Below, piece after piece: positions 4,927 to 8,570 of a stretch of DNA of 8,570 nt. The DNA lies in the NCBI GenBank assembly GCA_934630445.1, contig CAKTWY010000111.1, positions 1 through 8,570 of the forward strand. Direction: 5' to 3'. The position numbers and the translations under genes were made by a program. The notes beneath the pieces were generated by a model. The model did not search any database and was not told the DNA's origin. It saw only the letters and a list, made by a program, of their open reading frames with translations. Position 1 is the stretch's first letter. Each line of letters begins with the position of its first letter. Origin of the DNA: an uncultured Eubacteriales bacterium. GTDB lineage: Bacteria; Bacillota; Clostridia; Oscillospirales; Butyricicoccaceae.

Positions 4927-7364
4927 TTTGGCGCATGCTCCGCCATGAATTCGTCGGAGTTCAGATCGCGGATGCGCCGCGCATGCGCGAGCAGCGCGTC
5001 AAAATATTCCTGTTCATTGGAGACGGCGATGCCGATATTTTCCCCGCCCAGCAGATCGCGCATGATCGAACCCATCACTGCGCCCTTCAGTCCGGTCTGG
5101 CCGCCCGCGAGGAAGGATTTGAATACATACTGCAGTGTGTAATCTCCGTAATAGCCCAGCTCGCGGTATTCGATGGGGTGCGCCGCAATATAATCGGCAG
5201 CGGAGGAAGACTCCCCGGGCGAGGACAGGATGGTTTCCAGCAGCTTTTCGATCTGCGCGTCGGTGTCGACCGCGCCGTACGCAACGGCCTTGGCGTACAC
5301 CGCCTGCATCTGCGACTGGATATAGCGCTGGGTGTCGATCATTTCCCACTGTGCAAGTTCCGGAGGGAATTTTTCACGGATCGAGGGGAGGTAATACGAC
5401 CCGTCCATCGGCTGCCAGTATTCCTCAAGGGTATACGTGCCGTCCTCCGCCTTTGTGAAGGTGATCGCAACAGGCATGTGCCCGCCGCCGACGCCGGTAA
5501 AGGCTCCGCCGGCAAAGGAAAAATGCATGTCGAGCGCCATGGCATAGACCGTTGTACGCGCGCCTTCTTCCGTGACGCCCAGCGTCACGTGTGATTCGGC
5601 GATGTAGTCGCCGGCAAGGCCATGATCTGTGCTCTGGGCGAGTATGGCGTCCGACACGCATGCGTCGAGGTCTGTGCGGTCGATGCCCGCATCCGCAAAG
5701 AGCTTGAGTCCGTCGTAGATCGTGCGGCTCAGGACACTGTAATAGCCCTCGCCCTGCTCGCCTGACCCGCTCTGCATAACGCTTGTGCCGTCCTCAAGAA
5801 GATAGGCGTAGTAATCGTGCGTTTCCGGCACCTCGGGGAACTCCTGGCGCACAATGTAATATTCATCGAGGTTGGAAAGGTCGTTCCCGGGCCAGGCCGC
5901 CGATTTGACGAGGACGTCCATGATCGCCCCGGCGAGGAAATCGTTCTCTTCCGCGCTTACGGCCCGCCGGTAGGAAAGGGGCTTTCCGCCGGACATGCGG
6001 ATGAGTGCGTACTGCGCGGCGGGCGCATCCGCGTCAGACACGAGATAGCGCGTCAGATCTACCGAAAGCGTCTCCTTTCCGCCTGCCTCCCCGGGAAGGT
6101 CGGCGTCGAGGTCGAGCGATGTGAACACATCCGGGTCGCCGGAGTAGATCACATACCGCTCGCCCGGCGTCCATGTGCCGGAAAAGCCTTCGTCCTCTTC
6201 ATAATGCCAGCTGCGTGAAAAGCCGTCGTCAAATTCCATCCGGCCGGCAATATGGATGTTCCATTCCGCCGCGGCAGAATCGGCCGGAATGGTGAGCGAG
6301 AGCTCGCCGTTTTCGTAGGCGATGCTTTTTTCAAGTGCAGCGAGTGCCTCGTTTGCAGTAAGGCCGGGGGCCGGCGCATCTGTTTTTGCTCCGGTAAAGG
6401 TGCATCCGACGGCGAGCGCCGCAGTGACGAGCACACAGGCGAGCGTGCCCGCGAGCATGTGCGGCTGCCTGGCGATCAGCGCGATGCGCTCGCGTCTGCC
6501 GCCGCGGCCGGAGGTCATCGTCGTCGCACCGCACAGGAGGTCGGCAGGACTGCGGCGCGCGGCCATCATGCCCACGAGCGTGCGGCCGTAGGCAATGCGG
6601 CACTGCTCGCCGAGCGCGGCGAGCGCCGCTTCGTCACAGGCCAGTTCACAGTCGCGCCGTGACAGAACCGCCGCGAGCCATACGAGCGGATTAAACCAGT
6701 AAAGCGAGACACACAGCCCGCGCACGAACGACCACACATGGTCGCCGTGGCGGAAGTGCGCATATTCGTGCGCCAGGATGTGCCGGAACCGTTCGTCCGG
6801 CGTAAAGCTCTCCGGCGTCAGATAGACCGCCGGGCGAAAAACGCCGAACAGACAGGGCGAGGGCAGCCCCTCTGCCCGATACACCGGCAGCGGGCACGGC
6901 GCGCCGGCGACGCGTTCGGCTGTCCGTTTCAGCCGTCTGTAAAACCGCACGTTCGACACGATCAGCGCAGCGCCCACGAGCCCGGTGCCTGCCGCCCAGA
7001 CGAGGAAAAGCAGCCCGCCCGCATGCGGCTTTGCAGCGGGAGTACCGGCACCGGACACACCTGATATGGCGCCGGAAGACACTGCGGGCATCCCGCCCGC
7101 GCTGACCGGAGCGGACGGCATAGCGGTCACATTCCCTGCCGGGGGCGGCAGCTCCTGCGAAAGCGCAGGGCGTGCCGCATCCGCCGGCAGGAGGTTCAGG
7201 ATACTGGCGCGGCTCTCAAACAGGGAAAAGGGGAGCAGCAGCCGCAGCGCCACGAGCGCCCAGAGCGCGTATTGCAGCCGCAGATTGATCTTCCCGCGCA
7301 GAAGATACCGCAGCCCTGTAAGGAACAGGATCAGCACCGATGAGGTTAAAATCGTTTCAATCAT
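4869..7364 (-). CDS. M56-family (BlaR1-type) membrane metallopeptidase with large non-penicillin-binding outer domain, 831 aa
   Basis: This is a membrane sensor-protease of the BlaR1/MecR1 (M56) type; such proteins respond to an outside signal and cause inactivation of a partner BlaI repressor. Predicted membrane segments: about 4-22, 29-49, 116-138, 210-234 and 302-320. A Pro/Ala/Gly/Ser-rich linker (60-112) lies between segments 2 and 3. The zinc site is HEYAH (199-203), with ECLACDE-type acidic residues E240/E245 downstream (CELACDE). Segment 5 ends in a lipobox-like LAVGC (317-321), then about 500 residues face outside. That region lacks the SxxK/SxN/KTG layout of a beta-lactam sensor; its end (YIAAHPIEYRELGYYGDYTL...GGQTGLKG) resembles the C-terminal module of many clostridial M56 proteins. 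ATG 7364 is chosen because GGAGG lies 9 nt upstream and the first membrane helix follows; the ATG overlaps the repressor stop by 8 nt (coupled translation). A longer in-frame start at 7400 would add a basic 12-residue extension without support. Confidence 0.92.
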   Translation of the reverse strand: MIETILTSSVLILFLTGLRYLLRGKINLRLQYALWALVALRLLLPFSLFESRASILNLLPADAARPALSQELPPPAGNVTAMPSAPVSAGGMPAVSSGAISGVSGAGTPAAKPHAGGLLFLVWAAGTGLVGAALIVSNVRFYRRLKRTAERVAGAPCPLPVYRAEGLPSPCLFGVFRPAVYLTPESFTPDERFRHILAHEYAHFRHGDHVWSFVRGLCVSLYWFNPLVWLAAVLSRRDCELACDEAALAALGEQCRIAYGRTLVGMMAARRSPADLLCGATTMTSGRGGRRERIALIARQPHMLAGTLACVLVTAALAVGCTFTGAKTDAPAPGLTANEALAALEKSIAYENGELSLTIPADSAAAEWNIHIAGRMEFDDGFSRSWHYEEDEGFSGTWTPGERYVIYSGDPDVFTSLDLDADLPGEAGGKETLSVDLTRYLVSDADAPAAQYALIRMSGGKPLSYRRAVSAEENDFLAGAIMDVLVKSAAWPGNDLSNLDEYYIVRQEFPEVPETHDYYAYLLEDGTSVMQSGSGEQGEGYYSVLSRTIYDGLKLFADAGIDRTDLDACVSDAILAQSTDHGLAGDYIAESHVTLGVTEEGARTTVYAMALDMHFSFAGGAFTGVGGGHMPVAITFTKAEDGTYTLEEYWQPMDGSYYLPSIREKFPPELAQWEMIDTQRYIQSQMQAVYAKAVAYGAVDTDAQIEKLLETILSSPGESSSAADYIAAHPIEYRELGYYGDYTLQYVFKSFLAGGQTGLKGAVMGSIMRDLLGGENIGIAVSNEQEYFDALLAHARRIRDLNSDEFMAEHAPKCHLLLQIADASGHTDLNS

Positions 7365-7752
7365 GCTTTTGCGCCTCCTCCGCCGCCTGCAGAATTGCAT
7401 ACAGCTCGTCGATTTCCTCCTGCGTAAGCGCTTTGCTCTCGACGAGCGTGCTCATCATCATCCCCACGCTGCCGCGGTATACCCGGCCCAGAAGCGACTG
7501 CGTCTCTGAAAGCGCGGCCTCTTCGCGTGCGATAACAGGATAATATTCCCTTGCTTTGCGTCCTTCTTCGTATCGGATCAGCCGTTTGGCCTCCATGCGT
7601 CCCAGAAGGGTGTTCACCGTGCTTTTGCTCCATCCGGTTTCGCTCTTGAGACTGTGATAAAGCTGCATGAGCGTGCGCGGGCGTTCGGCCCAGAGGCGCT
7701 CCATGATGCGCCACTCGCTTGCAGATAAGTTTGCGCCCTGTTCTTCAGCCAT
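7357..7752 (-). CDS. BlaI/MecI-family winged-helix repressor, 131 aa
   Basis: This is a dimeric DNA-binding repressor of the BlaI/MecI (penicillinase repressor) family; it keeps its own operon silent until the partner M56 protease triggers its inactivation. The winged helix spans about residues 9-70: LSASEWRIMERLW, then GWSKSTVNTLLGRMEAKRLI as recognition helix and start of the wing, and ARE-YYPVIAREE after it. The C-terminal dimerisation helices follow (MMMSTLVESKALTQEEIDEL), where BlaI proteins are cut. ATG 7752 is preceded by GGAGGG with 6-nt spacing. The in-frame ATG at 7818 lies inside the promoter and is not used. Two identical-core operators lie just upstream, and the M56 gene overlaps its end by 8 nt. 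Regulator and sensor form a two-gene autoregulated unit. Its true targets beyond itself, possibly the wall peptidase next door, are not visible. Confidence 0.93.
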   Translation of the reverse strand: MAEEQGANLSASEWRIMERLWAERPRTLMQLYHSLKSETGWSKSTVNTLLGRMEAKRLIRYEEGRKAREYYPVIAREEAALSETQSLLGRVYRGSVGMMMSTLVESKALTQEEIDELYAILQAAEEAQKHD

Positions 7753-7772
7753 ATCGATCCCTCCAAAATGTA

Positions 7773-7784
7773 TGACTTTTGTCA
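7773..7784. promoter_or_regulatory. Proximal BlaI-type operator
   Basis: TGAC-TTTT-GTCA is a 12-bp dyad in the centre of a 19-bp element (7770-7788) that is repeated at 7803-7821 with 18 of 19 bases identical. It covers the predicted transcription start (about 7783) of the repressor gene, the expected place for autorepression. A TGAC/GTCA dyad differs from the staphylococcal TACA-N2-TGTA operator but has the same dyad size class. Confidence 0.75.
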
Positions 7785-7789
7785 ACCAA

Positions 7790-7818
7790 ATCATATCAAA
7801 TCGTATGACTCTTGTCAA
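7790..7818 (-). promoter_or_regulatory. Near-consensus sigma-A promoter of the BlaI/M56 operon
   Basis: On the minus strand, -35 TTGACA (7813-7818, 6 of 6) and -10 TATGAT (7790-7795, 5 of 6) are separated by exactly 17 bp. The leader before ATG 7752 is about 30 nt. The distal operator covers the -35 box and the proximal one covers the start point, so this strong promoter would be shut by repressor binding. Confidence 0.85.
7806..7817. promoter_or_regulatory. Distal BlaI-type operator overlapping the -35 box
   Basis: TGAC-TCTT-GTCA is the second copy of the dyad, exactly 33 bp (about three helical turns) from the proximal copy, so two dimers would sit on the same DNA face. The TTGACA -35 hexamer is built into this repeat. 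The identical flanks (GTATGAC before, GTCAACCA after) argue for a selected element. Confidence 0.75.
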
Positions 7819-7829
7819 CCATTATTCGT

Positions 7830-7885
7830 AAAAAACTGCGGCGGAAATTCGGGCTGGGTGCGCCCGTTTTTCCGCCGCAGTTTTT
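7830..7885 (-). terminator. Intrinsic terminator after the NlpC/P60 gene
   Basis: A long hairpin: 7831-7847 pairs with 7869-7885 (17 bp, core CTGCGGCGGAAA), and inside it CGGGC (7850-7854) pairs with GCCCG (7862-7866). The minus-strand transcript ends the stem with a run of six Us. It lies 18 nt past the NlpC/P60 stop and ends 12 bp before the -35 box of the BlaI promoter, so the two transcripts are insulated. Confidence 0.88.
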
Positions 7886-7903
7886 CAATACGCAAGCTGG
7901 CCG

Positions 7904-8570
7904 TTATTGCCAGAAAAGTTCTGCCAGGCCGGGGAGGAGCATTTTGACCTGCTCGATCTCCCGTGTGTAATCGGCATATGCGCTTTTGCTCAGGCATCGG
8001 CCCGCGCCGTAATAATATTTGCTGTAATATGGTTCGTCCAGCGAACTGATGCACACGCTTTTTCCTGGAGAAGGGGAATGGATAAAATCTCCGTCTCCGA
8101 GATAAATGCCTACGTGTGAGATATATTGCGTACCGCAGTTGAAAAACACCAGATCGCCCGGGAGAAGTGCGTCTTTTCCAATTTTCAGGCAATCGTTTTC
8201 ATACTGTGCGCCGGAATTGCCCGACAGAGAAATACCAAAATGGCGCATCACATAATAGGTAAAGCCCGAACAGTCGAAGCCGGTCTCAAGCGACTTTCCC
8301 GCGTATGCGTACGGCGTTCCGATGAGGGTGCGCGCGTAGGAACAGATGGCACTGCGCAGCGCGGCGGCGCCGTCCGGCTCGTTTTCAGGCAGCAGTGGGG
8401 AGGGGGGCGCCGCCTGCGCGGCTTCGAGCGTCAGCAGATCTGAACGGATATATCCTTCGCCGCCGTCAAAGCGCACGAAGTACCACGTGCCGTCAAGGCG
8501 CACGGGGATTACCTGCATGCCCTGTGTGAGCTTGGCTGCCAGCGCGGACGCGGCGTCCGCCGCCTCGCGC
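7904..8570 (-). CDS. SH3b + NlpC/P60 cell-wall peptidase, 3' part (5' end outside the window)
   Basis: This is a peptidoglycan hydrolase of the NlpC/P60 cysteine-peptidase family, which usually cuts the gamma-D-Glu/diamino-acid bond of stem peptides outside the cell. The frame is open to the window edge (221 visible residues). It begins in the end of a bacterial SH3 domain (LTQGMQVIPVRLDGTWYFVR, then GEGYIRSDLL), a wall-binding module, so the internal ATG at 8518 is not the start. After a Pro-rich linker the catalytic domain shows IGTPYAYAGKS, catalytic Cys100 in FDCSGF, His152 in ISHVGIYLGDG, and the third polar residue H164 in FIHSP (visible numbering). The domain is complete, ending in a short helical tail after the YYYGAGRCL strand. 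A signal peptide and perhaps more SH3 repeats probably lie upstream, outside the window. A terminator follows at 7830-7885. Confidence 0.93.
   Translation of the reverse strand, partial: REAADAASALAAKLTQGMQVIPVRLDGTWYFVRFDGGEGYIRSDLLTLEAAQAAPPSPLLPENEPDGAAALRSAICSYARTLIGTPYAYAGKSLETGFDCSGFTYYVMRHFGISLSGNSGAQYENDCLKIGKDALLPGDLVFFNCGTQYISHVGIYLGDGDFIHSPSPGKSVCISSLDEPYYSKYYYGAGRCLSKSAYADYTREIEQVKMLLPGLAELFWQ

Noticed and set aside
4887..5594. Plus-strand open frame of 235 codons opposite the M56 C-terminal region
   Set aside because: It is antisense to coding sequence, with no start signals and low-complexity residue use.
7753..7818. ATG 7818 as the start of the BlaI-type repressor
   Set aside because: This stretch is the promoter and operators. 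ATG 7752 has a near-perfect GGAGGG site, and the family alignment begins there.
1..8570. CRISPR arrays, insertion sequences, tRNA or rRNA genes
   Set aside because: No spaced direct-repeat array, transposase-like reading frame, terminal inverted repeats with target duplication, or tRNA cloverleaf was seen on either strand.

Overview
The window is a GC-rich (high-GC3) stretch of a low-GC-style Gram-positive genome, most likely an anaerobic gut-type Clostridia (Oscillospiraceae/Christensenellales-like). This is inferred from strong AGGAG ribosome binding sites, short intrinsic terminators, a BlaI/M56 regulator pair with the long C-terminal domain common in gut Clostridia, and a sugar-acting oxidoreductase/TIM-barrel cluster under a LacI regulator. 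All credible genes lie on the minus strand, so transcription runs from high to low coordinates. The long plus-strand ORFs are shadows of these genes.

Reading in the direction of transcription: (1) 8570-7904 holds the 3' part of a secreted-type SH3b + NlpC/P60 cell-wall peptidase, cut by the window edge and closed by a strong terminator (7830-7885). (2) 7821-4869 is a compact regulatory operon. A near-consensus promoter carries two copies of a TGAC-N4-GTCA operator, followed by a BlaI/MecI-type repressor and an overlapping M56 (BlaR1-type) membrane metallopeptidase whose outer domain is not a penicillin-binding sensor. (3) 4926-4452 holds a small unrecognised coding segment, apparently broken by a frame change at TTTTGA, followed by a symmetric (bidirectional) terminator at 4381-4419. 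(4) 4294-3214 is a LacI/GalR-family regulator with its own promoter and a GalR/CcpA-like palindrome just after the predicted transcription start. (5) 3178-128 is a self-contained three-gene operon: a promoter overlapped by two CG-centred palindromes, a Gfo/Idh/MocA oxidoreductase, two different xylose-isomerase-like TIM-barrel proteins, and a terminator at 128-168. (6) Bases 1-127 contain no gene I can support. They show local pairing and a weak resemblance to part of a cobalamin riboswitch.

How the parts may work together. The LacI regulator probably controls itself and may control the adjacent three-gene unit. An NAD(P)-dependent Gfo/Idh/MocA enzyme next to two metal-dependent TIM-barrel isomerase/lyase-type proteins fits oxidation of a sugar, glycoside or cyclitol followed by isomerisation, epimerisation or beta-elimination. 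The 3-keto-glycoside (oxidise, then eliminate) route used on C- and O-glycosides by gut bacteria is an attractive but unproven reading. The BlaI/M56 pair next to a cell-wall NlpC/P60 enzyme suggests an envelope-stress sensing locus, with an unknown signal.
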